From Ignavibacteriales bacterium (GTDB lineage: Bacteria > Bacteroidota > Ignavibacteria > Ignavibacteriales > Ignavibacteriaceae), in assembly GCA_016700155.1 (NCBI GenBank), contig CP065001.1, positions 3,844,001-3,908,000 of the forward strand: a stretch of DNA of 64,000 nucleotides, written 5' to 3'. The notes under the pieces are model-generated. The model was not told the DNA's origin. It did not search any database and saw only the letters and a list, made by a program, of their open reading frames with translations. The position numbers and the translations under genes are program-made. Below, piece by piece: positions 8,877 through 16,845 of this stretch (positions are counted from its first letter, which is position 1; each line of letters starts with the position of its first letter).

Positions 8877-9354
8877 TCTGCCCTCTTATAAGTTTATTAA
8901 TGTTTTGAAGTTTAGCTTCGGATTGTTCGAATTTCTTTTTGTACTCTGCTACCTGCTCTTTAAGCGAAATGTTTTCTTCCGATAAATTTCTGAGTCTAAT
9001 TATTAATTCAGCAAGTGAACCTGTTTGTTCACGGACAACGTTGTTAACATCGTTTGCCATTCCCGATATTGTATCAAGTGTTGTCTGGAGTGCGTCTTTA
9101 TCAGCAGTTAGTATTTTTATTTTTTCCTGCAGTAGTTCATCAGATTTTATTCCGGTTAACAACCAGCCGACATCACAACCATCCTTTATCAAGCTAATGA
9201 GCAATTCTCCACCAGGAACACTTCTGCCATTCAAATAGCTGCTGTACAATGTATCTGCTGATGTGTTCAGCACTTCAGCACCGGCTTTAATTGTTCTGTA
9301 TTTGTCGACTAAATATTCTTTTAATCGGGATGCAATTCCAACCTTATCAATCAT
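8866..9354 (-). CDS. phage repressor, CI-like N-terminal helix-turn-helix with coiled coil
   Basis: 162 residues. The first about 70 residues match CI-type N-terminal DNA-binding domains (IASRLKEYL, then AEVLNTSADTLYSSYLNGR, ending with the common DVGWLLTG motif). The rest (about 75-155) is a long heptad-rich coiled coil, likely for oligomerisation. No LexA/CI-type self-cleaving peptidase domain is present, so induction by autocleavage is not expected. It is divergent from the Cro-like gene, as is usual for an immunity switch. It plays the role of Mu c repressor, although unrelated to it in sequence as far as can be seen. Confidence 0.8.
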   Translation of the reverse strand: MIDKVGIASRLKEYLVDKYRTIKAGAEVLNTSADTLYSSYLNGRSVPGGELLISLIKDGCDVGWLLTGIKSDELLQEKIKILTADKDALQTTLDTISGMANDVNNVVREQTGSLAELIIRLRNLSEENISLKEQVAEYKKKFEQSEAKLQNINKLIRGQSDE

Positions 9355-9452
9355 AAAGGATAATTTCTTGGTAATTACTTGACAATAATCTTGTTAATTA
9401 CTAAGTTCACGTTAAGAAACTTTACAAGTATTCATAAAAAAAAGGACATTCA
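9355..9452. promoter_or_regulatory. divergent immunity control region (operators and early promoter)
   Basis: The 98-bp gap between the leftward repressor and the rightward Cro-like gene contains direct repeats TTGGTAATTAC (9368-9378) and TTGTTAATTAC (9391-9401), 23 bp apart (about two helical turns). A TTGACA at 9379-9384 could be the -35 box of the rightward promoter, with a weak TAAGTT about 17 bp further. The Cro-like gene has AAAGGA as ribosome site. Operator function is inferred from position and repetition. Confidence 0.6.
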
Positions 9453-9620
9453 ATGACCGCATTACAAAACTTCAAAAAGATTCCTAAACAAAAAGAACTC
9501 GCATTAAAACTGGGGTGGACTGAAGCCTACATCAGTTTATTGCTTGCAGGCAAAAGGAACAATCCCAAAGCACTTGCGAAGTTAGAAAGAGCAATCAAAC
9601 AATCACTCTCAAATGCTTAA
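9453..9620 (+). CDS. small Cro-like helix-turn-helix protein
   Basis: 55 residues. The segment PKQKELALKLGWTEAYISLLLAGKR is a clear helix-turn-helix of the Cro/XRE type. It is the first rightward gene, facing the repressor across shared operators, with a good AAAGGACA ribosome site before ATG. Likely role: shut-off of repressor transcription in the early lytic phase, in the position of Ner in Mu (inference). Confidence 0.8.
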   Translation: MTALQNFKKIPKQKELALKLGWTEAYISLLLAGKRNNPKALAKLERAIKQSLSNA

Positions 9621-9687
9621 TCAACTCAATGATAACTTACAAAATCCATCAGGCATTCACCACTAAAATTTTTAATGGAAATTTATA

Positions 9688-10158
9688 ATGCAAATTCCAC
9701 GCACATTAAATGAAGCAATTTACAGAACGCTTCACCGGTCAAAGAAAAACATAAAAGAGATTGCTGACGAAATCGGGAAAAAGGAAGTGACTCTTTACCG
9801 ATGGGCGTCTCCAGATCAAAACTCTTCTCATTCCAATCTTCCTATAAAACATTTACTCGCATTACTTAACTCTTCCAACAACGATGCAATACTTGATTAC
9901 TTTGAATGGAAGAGAGGCAGGGTAGCTGTTAAAATTCCGAGAGCCGCAATTTCAAGATTAGAGGAAACAGAACTTGTTGAACACTACCAGGAATCAACAT
10001 TGAATGCTGTTAAATCATTGAGAACATTTCTAAACAATCCAACTGCAGAAACTTTCAAAGCAGTTGATGACGCATTAAGATCAGTAATGAGTGAGAGTGC
10101 ATCAATAGACAGGTATGTTACTAAAAAAGCTACCCGTCAGATTGAAATGGAGATGTAA
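9688..10158 (+). CDS. CII-like phage regulatory protein
   Basis: 156 residues. It begins IPRTLNEAIYRTLHRSKKNIKEIADEIGKKEVTLYRW, a helix-turn-helix typical of the phage regulatory CII family, with a helical C-terminal half. It sits directly before the transposase gene, 1 bp apart, so it belongs to the same early transcript. The family assignment rests on the N-terminal motif. Its target is unknown; it may activate or time early or middle transcription. Confidence 0.7.
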   Translation: MQIPRTLNEAIYRTLHRSKKNIKEIADEIGKKEVTLYRWASPDQNSSHSNLPIKHLLALLNSSNNDAILDYFEWKRGRVAVKIPRAAISRLEETELVEHYQESTLNAVKSLRTFLNNPTAETFKAVDDALRSVMSESASIDRYVTKKATRQIEMEM

Positions 10159-10159
10159 T

Positions 10160-12166
10160 ATGGGATTAGCTGTTCATCAACTTGTACCAGTGCAGGAACA
10201 GATATGGTTAACAGTGAAAGATGTATGCTCATTACTTGAGATTCAGAAAGCGGGTTTTCATAAGCGCAGAAAAAAGGATGAATTTCTTGTAAAGGAAGTG
10301 ACAGGCAATGGCGGGATGCAATATCAGATATTACTTGACTCGTTACCGCAACATATACAGGTTAAGTACTGGGAGTCTCGTTCGTCATCAACTTCAACTG
10401 CTTTAGTAACTACTTCTCAAACAAATAATAATCCTGCAACAAAATTAAACGACAAACAAAAGAAGGTCGCACTCGCAAGATTTGAACTGCTTACTGAATG
10501 GCTGAAGCATCGTGATAAATCAAGTTTGAGTAAGATGAAAGCTGATAAAAAGTTTAAGCTGTTATACAATGAAGTAAAGCAGTGGCCGCTGTTATCTAAT
10601 ATTCTTGGTGAAGTATCATTAAAGATAATATACAAGTGGAACCAGGTTGAGGGATGGCAAAAAGATGCACTTAAACTTGCACCGAAATATCACTATGGAA
10701 AACAAACGAAACTCTCTGCCGTCCAGGCAAATTACCTGCTAAAGTATATAAAACTTCCAAACACAAAATTAAGAATATCTGAAATCATTCGGCGTGCAAA
10801 AGATGATATGTTGATTGATGGTTTTGACTGCCCGAAAAGTGATGCTTCGCTTCGCAGATGGATACAGAACTGGGCAGACTTGAACGCTGATGAATGGACT
10901 TACTGTCGGGAAGGACAAAAAGCTTTAAACGATAAAATACTGCCATCACTGATGCGTGATAAAGATAAGGCAGAGGTTGGTGATATGCTGATTATTGACG
11001 GGCACAAAACCAACTTCCAGATTATTCACCCGGCAACCGGCAAGCTTATAAGAATGGTTTTGATAGTTGTATATGATTACCGATCTGACCTGCCATTAGG
11101 CTGGGAGTTGATGCCTACTGAAAATGTATATTCAATCAGTTCAGCCATGCGACACGCATTATTACGGCTTGGTATGAAGGGAAAGGTTGTAAACATTGAT
11201 AACGGCAGAGCCAACAAGAGCAAGTGGTTTATGGGTGATTTAGAACAATGCGGGATAAGAGGTTTGTTTTCTAAATTATTTGATGACGTACTTATATCTC
11301 AACCCTACAATGGGCAGGCAAAAACTGTGGAGAGATTCTTCGGTACAATGGCTGACCTTGAACGTGGAATGATTACTTATTCAGGAACATCAATAGCAAC
11401 CAAACCCCCTCGTATGATGCGTAACGAAAAATTCCACAAACAAATATTCGACCGCGCGACAGAGACAGTAGCATTCGATTTATACCAGGCTCACCACCAG
11501 ATTGCAAAATGGTTTGATGAATATTCTAACCGACCGCACCAGGATGGCTTCTATAAAGGTTATACACCTATTGAAATATTTAACGAATCCTACGAACGAG
11601 TAAAACAGCAGGAAGATTTCAAGATACGTTCGCTCAGTTCTGGCGAATTAACATTACTAATGATGTCGCAGACAATAACAAAGCTATATCCCAATGGAAT
11701 AAGGTTCAGGGGAAATTATTATTTCCATCACGAGTTATACCGGTTCTCAAAAGAAAACAAAAGAGTATCCTTTGAAATACTATACGATGACCAGGAACTT
11801 GATTCAATAATTGTGAAGGAAATGAGTGGGAAGTTTTTGTGCGAAGCATTCAAAAAAACATTAGTCCATCCGCTTGCAAAATATACAGGAACTCCTGAAG
11901 ACGTAGCATTAGTCTCACAGCAACTTGCAGAGAAAAATGAACTGAAAAAATTAACGATAGGGAATTATAGGGATTACTGTGAAAATGTTATTACTCCACA
12001 GATTGAAAGAACGGTTGATGTTATAAAGAATAAAGAACTAAAGAAACAGGCAAAGAAAACCCGGAAGTTGTTGAACTCTGCAAATGATGTTAAACTGGAT
12101 TTGAGCACACCAAAACCACTAATGAACAGCGATGAATCTCCCGACTTTTATATAAAGGAAGATTAA
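10160..12166 (+). CDS. MuA-type DDE transposase
   Basis: 668 residues, close to Mu A (663). N-terminal region with Mu-type DNA-binding domain (IWLTVKDVCSLLEIQKAGFHKRR), an end-binding region, then an rve-type integrase core. Probable catalytic triad D280 (MLIIDGHKTN), D347 (VVNIDNGRANKS) and E391 (AKTVERFFGT), at MuA-like spacing. The C-terminal part (about 450-668) carries a beta-barrel and a basic tail (KNKELKKQAKKTRK) where MuA contacts MuB and has its nuclease activity. I start at ATG 10160, with GGAG 8 nt upstream and the CII-like stop 1 bp before; an in-frame codon further upstream would overlap that gene. It catalyses integration and replicative transposition. Confidence 0.95.
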   Translation: MGLAVHQLVPVQEQIWLTVKDVCSLLEIQKAGFHKRRKKDEFLVKEVTGNGGMQYQILLDSLPQHIQVKYWESRSSSTSTALVTTSQTNNNPATKLNDKQKKVALARFELLTEWLKHRDKSSLSKMKADKKFKLLYNEVKQWPLLSNILGEVSLKIIYKWNQVEGWQKDALKLAPKYHYGKQTKLSAVQANYLLKYIKLPNTKLRISEIIRRAKDDMLIDGFDCPKSDASLRRWIQNWADLNADEWTYCREGQKALNDKILPSLMRDKDKAEVGDMLIIDGHKTNFQIIHPATGKLIRMVLIVVYDYRSDLPLGWELMPTENVYSISSAMRHALLRLGMKGKVVNIDNGRANKSKWFMGDLEQCGIRGLFSKLFDDVLISQPYNGQAKTVERFFGTMADLERGMITYSGTSIATKPPRMMRNEKFHKQIFDRATETVAFDLYQAHHQIAKWFDEYSNRPHQDGFYKGYTPIEIFNESYERVKQQEDFKIRSLSSGELTLLMMSQTITKLYPNGIRFRGNYYFHHELYRFSKENKRVSFEILYDDQELDSIIVKEMSGKFLCEAFKKTLVHPLAKYTGTPEDVALVSQQLAEKNELKKLTIGNYRDYCENVITPQIERTVDVIKNKELKKQAKKTRKLLNSANDVKLDLSTPKPLMNSDESPDFYIKED

Positions 12167-12360
12167 TGAAATTATTCACATTCAAATATCAGGACAATGG
12201 CGTATTTGCTCTTTTCGCAATCCAGGCTGAAAATAAAGTCATTGCAAGAGCATTACTTATCAGCTTCTTACAAGTACCCAATACAGATTACCCCATAACG
12301 AAATGGAAACTAATTTCAATCCAATATGAAAATGGAAAAATTGAGGAGGTGGAAGAGTGA
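12166..12360 (+). CDS. small early phage protein, unknown
   Basis: 64 residues, overlapping the transposase stop (TAATG). Contains a hydrophobic N-terminal half and an acidic end (NGKIEEVEE). No recognised domain. Translational coupling to the transposase and a tail ending in GGAGGTGG, which serves as ribosome site of the next gene, support it as real. Confidence 0.6.
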   Translation: MKLFTFKYQDNGVFALFAIQAENKVIARALLISFLQVPNTDYPITKWKLISIQYENGKIEEVEE

Positions 12361-12572
12361 ACCAAGTAATTAAACGTGCAGACAGGGTTTACCTGATGTT
12401 ATTAGTGTCGTTCTTTTTATTGCTGATGCTCAGTGGTTGTTCAACTGCTATTCAGAGTAGTTGTAACTGCAGCACAATCAGTAAGTGGATTAACAACAAA
12501 GAACTAACTGCAGATGAAAAGATTTTTTTAATTAAAGCACATTGTCATTCACATCAAAAAAAGGAGAAGTAA
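12357..12572 (+). CDS. small early phage lipoprotein
   Basis: 71 residues, GTG start preceded by GAGGAGGTGG. A hydrophobic segment (about 10-27) ends in the lipobox LSGC (Cys28), followed by a Cys-containing polar region (SSCNCSTISKW) and a basic C-terminus. It is predicted to be a lipid-anchored periplasmic protein. It lies among early genes, so a role in host-envelope modification during infection is possible. No homolog recognised. Confidence 0.65.
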   Translation: MNQVIKRADRVYLMLLVSFFLLLMLSGCSTAIQSSCNCSTISKWINNKELTADEKIFLIKAHCHSHQKKEK

Positions 12573-12574
12573 GT

Positions 12575-13060
12575 ATGAAATCGAATGTCTTAGTGGTCAA
12601 ATCAAGAATTGTGTTAGAGATTATCGAGGCAAGAACAAAATTCAAACCCTTTAATTCCTGGCACGAAGCATATGCTGTTATCAAAGCGGAAATAGAAGAA
12701 CTGTTTGAATCTCTCGGTCGGATGACCGGCATTGATGAACGGGAGTTGGTACAGGTAGCCGCAATGAGCGTTTGTGCGATAAGTGAGTGTAATGGTATTC
12801 CCCAAAAATGGAACGAAGTTCTTGATGAAGCTGCAGCAAGCAGTTTGCTTGATCAGGAAGCGGGACCAATAGATGACCCGGGTTATCTCAGTGCATTCGT
12901 GAGACATAACTTTTTTAATCAACTGCAGATTTTTTGGGAATCAGTTAAGAAGGATAAAGGAGCAACACAACCGCTTTACACAATAGTGTCTCTGGCGATT
13001 TTATTATTAAATGAATTAGAAAATAAAAAAGGACTGTGTGCTGATACCACACAGTCCTGA
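12575..13060 (+). CDS. MazG-like phage protein
   Basis: 161 residues, start chosen at ATG 12575 after AAGGAG. The motif WHEAYAVIKAEIEELFES followed by ERELVQVAAMSVCAISE resembles small phage MazG-type all-alpha nucleotide pyrophosphohydrolase relatives, which have a paired E-x-x-E metal-binding helix and a downstream helix. The family usually hydrolyses non-canonical or excess dNTPs. The C-terminal half is unassigned. Located between the transposase and its MuB-like partner. The assignment rests on motif memory, so moderate certainty. Confidence 0.5.
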   Translation: MKSNVLVVKSRIVLEIIEARTKFKPFNSWHEAYAVIKAEIEELFESLGRMTGIDERELVQVAAMSVCAISECNGIPQKWNEVLDEAAASSLLDQEAGPIDDPGYLSAFVRHNFFNQLQIFWESVKKDKGATQPLYTIVSLAILLLNELENKKGLCADTTQS

Positions 13061-13087
13061 GTTAATCAATAAAAAAAGGAGAATCCA

Positions 13088-13996
13088 ATGTCTAACATCA
13101 ACATCGATCAGGTTATCAAAGAATTCAACTCTCTTATTGAAAACGGTAAAGTAAAAAGCATCAATACGGGAGCGCAGGCAATCGGTATATCACCCGCCAG
13201 GCTTAATCAATTCCTGAATAAAAACTACAAAGGCAATATACAGGAAACAGCAAAGATTGTAAATGACTGGCTGGCACTTCACCGTGAAAGAGAAGAGACC
13301 GCGATAGATGATATTCCGTTTGTTGCCGGCGTAACTAATTCAGATTTAGTGATTGATTTATGCAGGCTATGTCACGTTCAAAAGACAATCGGACTTGTAA
13401 TCGGTCGTTCAGGTTTATGCAAAACCAAAGCACTTCAAAAGTACGCATCAGACCATAAGGATGTAATCTACATTGAAGTTGATGCCGCTTATTCAACTAA
13501 AGAACTGATGGTTGAAATACACGAGAGAGTTGGCTTCAATGCGAAGGGACATCTTAACTCACTAAAGAAGGACATAATAAAAAAACTGAAGAACACAGGC
13601 AGAACGATAATCGTTGATCAGTTTGAATACCTTCCGGACAAAGCAATAGAGCTGTTAAGAACAATTCACGATAAAGCGGGAGTTGGTTTAGTGCTTGCAG
13701 GTCTGCCCAGGGGATTGAAATTAATCAGAGGTATTGACGGTGTACACGAACAAATATATACACGCATTGGTGCGGCAGTTGAATTGCAGCCTCTTAAAGA
13801 TTCCGATATTGAAAAACTTACTAAGGTATTTATCCCGGGCTCAAACGGTGAGTTTAAGGACTTCATAGAGCCATCCAGACGCAATGCAAGGGTGCTCAAT
13901 ATTCTTACACGTGAAGCACAGCGAATAGCAAAGAACAAAGGCATCAAGATCAACCCTGATGTAATTGCTAAAGCTAACAGACAGTTAGTGAGTTGA
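13088..13996 (+). CDS. MuB-type AAA+ ATPase, transposition target protein
   Basis: 302 residues. N-terminal helix-turn-helix (SINTGAQAIGISPARLNQFL) followed by an AAA+ ATPase, the same order as in Mu B, which binds target DNA, activates the transposase and gives target immunity. Walker A is GRSGLCKT (106-113) with Cys at 111 in place of the usual Gly. Walker B is TIIVDQFEYL with Asp177-Gln178, where most relatives have Asp-Glu. C-terminal helical domain (ARVLNILTREAQRIA). AAGGAG ribosome site. The position downstream of the transposase supports the call. Confidence 0.88.
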   Translation: MSNINIDQVIKEFNSLIENGKVKSINTGAQAIGISPARLNQFLNKNYKGNIQETAKIVNDWLALHREREETAIDDIPFVAGVTNSDLVIDLCRLCHVQKTIGLVIGRSGLCKTKALQKYASDHKDVIYIEVDAAYSTKELMVEIHERVGFNAKGHLNSLKKDIIKKLKNTGRTIIVDQFEYLPDKAIELLRTIHDKAGVGLVLAGLPRGLKLIRGIDGVHEQIYTRIGAAVELQPLKDSDIEKLTKVFIPGSNGEFKDFIEPSRRNARVLNILTREAQRIAKNKGIKINPDVIAKANRQLVS

Positions 13997-14001
13997 GGTG
14001 A

Positions 14002-14199
14002 ATGATGGAAAATGAATTAAGGAATGCTTACAGAAATTACTTCTCCGGCACTTACACTTTTGAAGTGCTTGTTGCTGAGGTGAATAAAATAATCAGTCGC
14101 GGAACCGGCAGAAGTTATGTGTTTCTCTGGACTCCGGAAATTGAGTCAAACTTCTATCACAATATTTCAAAATCACTTTACAAGGGAGGCTACAAATGA
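14002..14199 (+). CDS. small early phage protein, unknown
   Basis: 65 residues with a GAGGTG ribosome site and an ATGA overlap with the next gene. No domain recognised; it ends YHNISKSLYKGGYK. Supported by tight packing and good translation signals only. Confidence 0.55.
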   Translation: MMENELRNAYRNYFSGTYTFEVLVAEVNKIISRGTGRSYVFLWTPEIESNFYHNISKSLYKGGYK

Positions 14200-14390
14200 A
14201 AAAAGAATATGCTCTTCTTGTTGGTGAAAAGGTAATAAGGAAGTCAGAACATCGCGGCGAATTAGTTACAGCACGCAATGAAATGAAAAATCCTGATGCT
14301 CACGTAGTTACCTGGTTAGGCAGAATTAAGATTACTGATGACGGATGTAATACTCATTCTGACAGCGAAAGTGAGGGCGATAATGAGTAA
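14196..14390 (+). CDS. small early phage protein, unknown
   Basis: 64 residues, ATGA overlap with the previous gene, ribosome site GGGAGG. Contains a short beta-rich pattern (EYALLVGEKVIRKSEHRGELV) and an acidic tail (DSESEGDNE). No family recognised. Confidence 0.55.
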   Translation: MKKEYALLVGEKVIRKSEHRGELVTARNEMKNPDAHVVTWLGRIKITDDGCNTHSDSESEGDNE

Positions 14391-14580
14391 ACACATCATT
14401 CGTATTGCCGGCAGTAATCAGTCTGCAAAGTATGTTAAAGTTGAAACTGCCAACAACAAGATTGTGAAAGCTTTTACATACGAAGCTGAACAGAAGGAAT
14501 TAACCGGGCGTGATGTAAATGAATTTCAGAGTATGCCGGTTGAATCAAAACCCTGGGAGGTGAACAGTGAACGCAAGTGA
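14383..14580 (+). CDS. small early phage protein, unknown
   Basis: 65 residues from ATG 14383, which follows GAGGG and overlaps the preceding stop. A beta-strand-rich sequence (KYVKVETANNKIVKAFTY). The upstream in-frame extension is rejected because it lies wholly inside the previous gene. No family recognised. Confidence 0.55.
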   Translation: MSKHIIRIAGSNQSAKYVKVETANNKIVKAFTYEAEQKELTGRDVNEFQSMPVESKPWEVNSERK

Positions 14581-14776
14581 GTATGAAATCAAAACAATCA
14601 ATGGTGAAGCGTTTATTGAAATAACCTGCGGTGTATGCGGCAGGAAAAAACTTATGAAGCTTCAGAAGTATTGTTCAGCGCCATGTTCGGGAGCTGCACA
14701 GGCAGAGACGCATCAAAAAAAATATTTGAGGAAGTCTCTGGAAATAAAACTAAAAAAACATAAAGGTCAGAAATGA
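14567..14776 (+). CDS. small zinc-ribbon-like phage protein
   Basis: 69 residues, GTG start preceded by GGGAGG. Four cysteines in the pattern CGVCGRKK and YCSAPCSG suggest one zinc site, followed by a very basic tail (KKYLRKSLEIKLKKHKGQK) that could bind nucleic acid. Overlaps both neighbours by a few bases. Exact role unknown. Confidence 0.6.
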   Translation: MNASEYEIKTINGEAFIEITCGVCGRKKLMKLQKYCSAPCSGAAQAETHQKKYLRKSLEIKLKKHKGQK

Positions 14777-15378
14777 AAAAAGAAAAATGGTTCGACGAAA
14801 GCGGTAATGAGATACCGGCAAGCAGGATAACTGCTCTTGAAAAAACAATGGAAGCTGCATCTGCCAGGATACTGAAGAAAGCACAGAAGCTTAACACTGA
14901 GTTGGTACAGTTAAAGAATGAAGTGCATTCCGTAAGTGAAGGTCTGTTTGTAAAAGTAATGAAACAGAATGATGTGGATATCAGCAAGCGCAAGGGAAAC
15001 TTCTCCTGGTTCAACTTTGACAGGTCAGTTAAAATAGAAATAAGTGTTAATGAGCGTGTAGTGTTTGATGATATGCTGATGAAAGCAGCTAAAGAAAAGC
15101 TGTTCACATTCATTGATGAACAGGTGCCTGCAGATATTTCTTTCATCAAGGATTTAATAACTGAAGCATTCCAGACACGCAACGGAAAGCTTGATACCAA
15201 GCGTGTAATGCAGTTGGTAAGGTACAAGAAGAAAATCAAGCATCAGTTATTCCGTGATGCCGTTGATTTGATTGAAAGCAGTATCAGGAAACCCGACAGC
15301 AAGATTTACTCCCGCATCTGGGTTAGAAATGACCAGGGAGAATATGAAAATGTTGAACTGAATTATTCATCTATTTAA
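14773..15378 (+). CDS. DUF3164 family phage protein
   Basis: 201 residues. Opens with KWFDESGNEIPASRI, the typical start of DUF3164 proteins, which are found in the early region of Mu-like phages. Long helical stretches follow (KKAQKLNTELVQLKNEV) and basic segments (RYKKKIKHQLF). Function of the family is not established; the place in the early operon suggests DNA metabolism or protection. ATGA overlap with the previous gene. Confidence 0.8.
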   Translation: MKKEKWFDESGNEIPASRITALEKTMEAASARILKKAQKLNTELVQLKNEVHSVSEGLFVKVMKQNDVDISKRKGNFSWFNFDRSVKIEISVNERVVFDDMLMKAAKEKLFTFIDEQVPADISFIKDLITEAFQTRNGKLDTKRVMQLVRYKKKIKHQLFRDAVDLIESSIRKPDSKIYSRIWVRNDQGEYENVELNYSSI

Positions 15379-15388
15379 CAGGTGTAAA

Positions 15389-15616
15389 ATGGGTAATGTT
15401 GAATTAAATGGTAATGCAGAAGAAAATAAAACTGTTAGCCTGGCAGATATAGTAATGCAGATTGATGATCTGCATACAAATCTACGGACCTACAGGAATG
15501 AAAACTACAAGGCTCTTATGAAAAAAGAGCTTATGCAGAAAGTTCAAACAACAATGTTCGATCTTAATAACGCAATGTTAAGGTTGAAAGATTTGAACGA
15601 GGCAATGAGTGAGTGA
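15389..15616 (+). CDS. small helical phage protein, unknown
   Basis: 75 residues, strongly alpha-helical and probably coiled coil (LMQKVQTTMFDLNNAMLRLKDLNEAM). CAGGTG ribosome site. Overlaps the next gene by 8 nt. No family recognised. Confidence 0.55.
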   Translation: MGNVELNGNAEENKTVSLADIVMQIDDLHTNLRTYRNENYKALMKKELMQKVQTTMFDLNNAMLRLKDLNEAMSE

Positions 15617-15854
15617 ATTTCTTAAACCATTCCGCTGTGGTCATTGTAAGACAAGACTTGTTGTTATGAAAACCAATAACGACAGCGTAATACCGGTTGA
15701 GATTGCTGAAGGGGAACTGACACTGAAAGATGACTGCGTATTTAACAGCAGAGATTTTGTTAGTCACCTGAAGAATTGTAAGAAGCTGCAAGCGGAATGG
15801 AATGAGAAGAAAAAACAGTTCCTGCCAAAAATAAATCCGTTCAAAAAAAGGTAA
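15609..15854 (+). CDS. small zinc-finger-like phage protein
   Basis: 81 residues from a GTG inside the end of the previous gene. Possible zinc ligands CGHC (about 10-13) and HLKNC near residue 55, in an otherwise basic protein (KKKQFLPKINPFKKR at the end). This resembles Com-like zinc-finger proteins of Mu-like phages in size and Cys placement (Com translates mom in Mu), but the match is weak. Confidence 0.55.
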   Translation: MSEFLKPFRCGHCKTRLVVMKTNNDSVIPVEIAEGELTLKDDCVFNSRDFVSHLKNCKKLQAEWNEKKKQFLPKINPFKKR

Positions 15855-15866
15855 GGAAGGAATGTT

Positions 15867-16373
15867 ATGGAAAAAGCTAACAACCGGCAGAAGTGGTTTA
15901 TACATGACGCACGAAAATTTTTCGGATTGAGTTCTGCAGACTATGAGTCACTGCTTGGTGGATATGGAGTTAAATCCGCAAAAGACCTTAGCTATAAGGA
16001 TGCTGAAGATATGCTTGCAAAACTGCAGGAGCGCGGATGGACTCCACCGGAAAAGAAAACAGATACAGTTAAACCGGTCAGCAGATCAGTAGAGTTATAT
16101 GGATGGGGAAAAAAGAAATATGAAGCTCTCCGGAAAAGAGGTTATCCATATCCCGAACCGCAAAAGTTAAGAATGATTGAAGCGCTATGGAAAGATTTAG
16201 CTCGTAATAAATCTGATGAATCACTACAAAGGTTTATTGAGAACCTTACGGGCATTTCAGATATAACTATGCTGTATGATGAACATGCAAAAATAGTTAT
16301 AACAGCATTGCAGTCAATGAAAGCTGCAAGGGAAAGAAAATCATCAACTAACAAAAAAGCAGCGAGCAACTGA
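15867..16373 (+). CDS. gemA: GemA/gp16-like regulatory protein (DUF1018)
   Basis: 168 residues. The start NNRQKWFIHDARKFFGLSSADYESLLGGYGVKSAKDLSYKDAEDMLAKL (read in parts) is typical of the DUF1018 family, which includes Mu GemA, a modulator of host gene expression and DNA supercoiling. The second half has another helical domain. AAGGAATG before ATG serves as ribosome site. Its presence is a strong marker for a Mu-like phage. Confidence 0.85.
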   Translation: MEKANNRQKWFIHDARKFFGLSSADYESLLGGYGVKSAKDLSYKDAEDMLAKLQERGWTPPEKKTDTVKPVSRSVELYGWGKKKYEALRKRGYPYPEPQKLRMIEALWKDLARNKSDESLQRFIENLTGISDITMLYDEHAKIVITALQSMKAARERKSSTNKKAASN

Positions 16374-16687
16374 TGCAATGCCCAGACTGTTTATACGAGT
16401 ATAAGGACCCGAATGAGGAACAGAAAGGATTAGTGACGCAGCAGAATGATCACTTCTTTCGTCCTTACCGCACGTTCGGAGTTATGTGTCCCAAGTGTGG
16501 TCATCATGCTATGGTATTCAGCATTCCAACTAAAGTTCCTTTTGTGCGCTCTTCACGGACTTATGATGAATTGGATAAGATAGTTAAGGACTTCCAGGAG
16601 CGGGTGCGGGAATTTTTTGAAAAGCGTAAGCATGTAAAAGCACAGTTGTCTCTTAAAATGTTTGAGGAGAGTGATGAAGAGAAGTAG
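16373..16687 (+). CDS. zinc-ribbon phage protein
   Basis: 104 residues, overlapping the GemA stop by one base (TGATG). Two CxxC knuckles, CPDC (3-6) and CPKC (about 39-42), form a predicted zinc ribbon. The C-terminal half is a charged helix (DKIVKDFQERVREFFEKRKHV). Role unknown. Confidence 0.65.
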   Translation: MQCPDCLYEYKDPNEEQKGLVTQQNDHFFRPYRTFGVMCPKCGHHAMVFSIPTKVPFVRSSRTYDELDKIVKDFQERVREFFEKRKHVKAQLSLKMFEESDEEK

Positions 16688-16844
16688 AGGAATGGAAGTA
16701 AGCAAAAATAAATTTGTTTGGTTGAAAGATATCACCGGGAAACCAGTCAGGGTTTTAAAAGAATCACTGCACAAATATGAATTAAGTTTTCTTGCTGCAG
16801 GTAATGATGTTGCGTTTGATAGTAAGCGGCATGTCAGGAGATAA
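16674..16844 (+). CDS. small phage protein, unknown
   Basis: 56 residues from ATG 16674, preceded by GAGGAG, overlapping the zinc-ribbon gene; a second candidate start is ATG 16692. Core sequence NKFVWLKDITGKPVRVLKES looks like a small beta protein. No family recognised. Confidence 0.45.
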   Translation: MKRSRGMEVSKNKFVWLKDITGKPVRVLKESLHKYELSFLAAGNDVAFDSKRHVRR

Positions 16845-16845
16845 T

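Noticed and set aside
14652..15239. 195-codon leftward frame
   Set aside because: Antisense to the zinc-ribbon and DUF3164 genes, with Ser/Phe-rich composition typical of a shadow.
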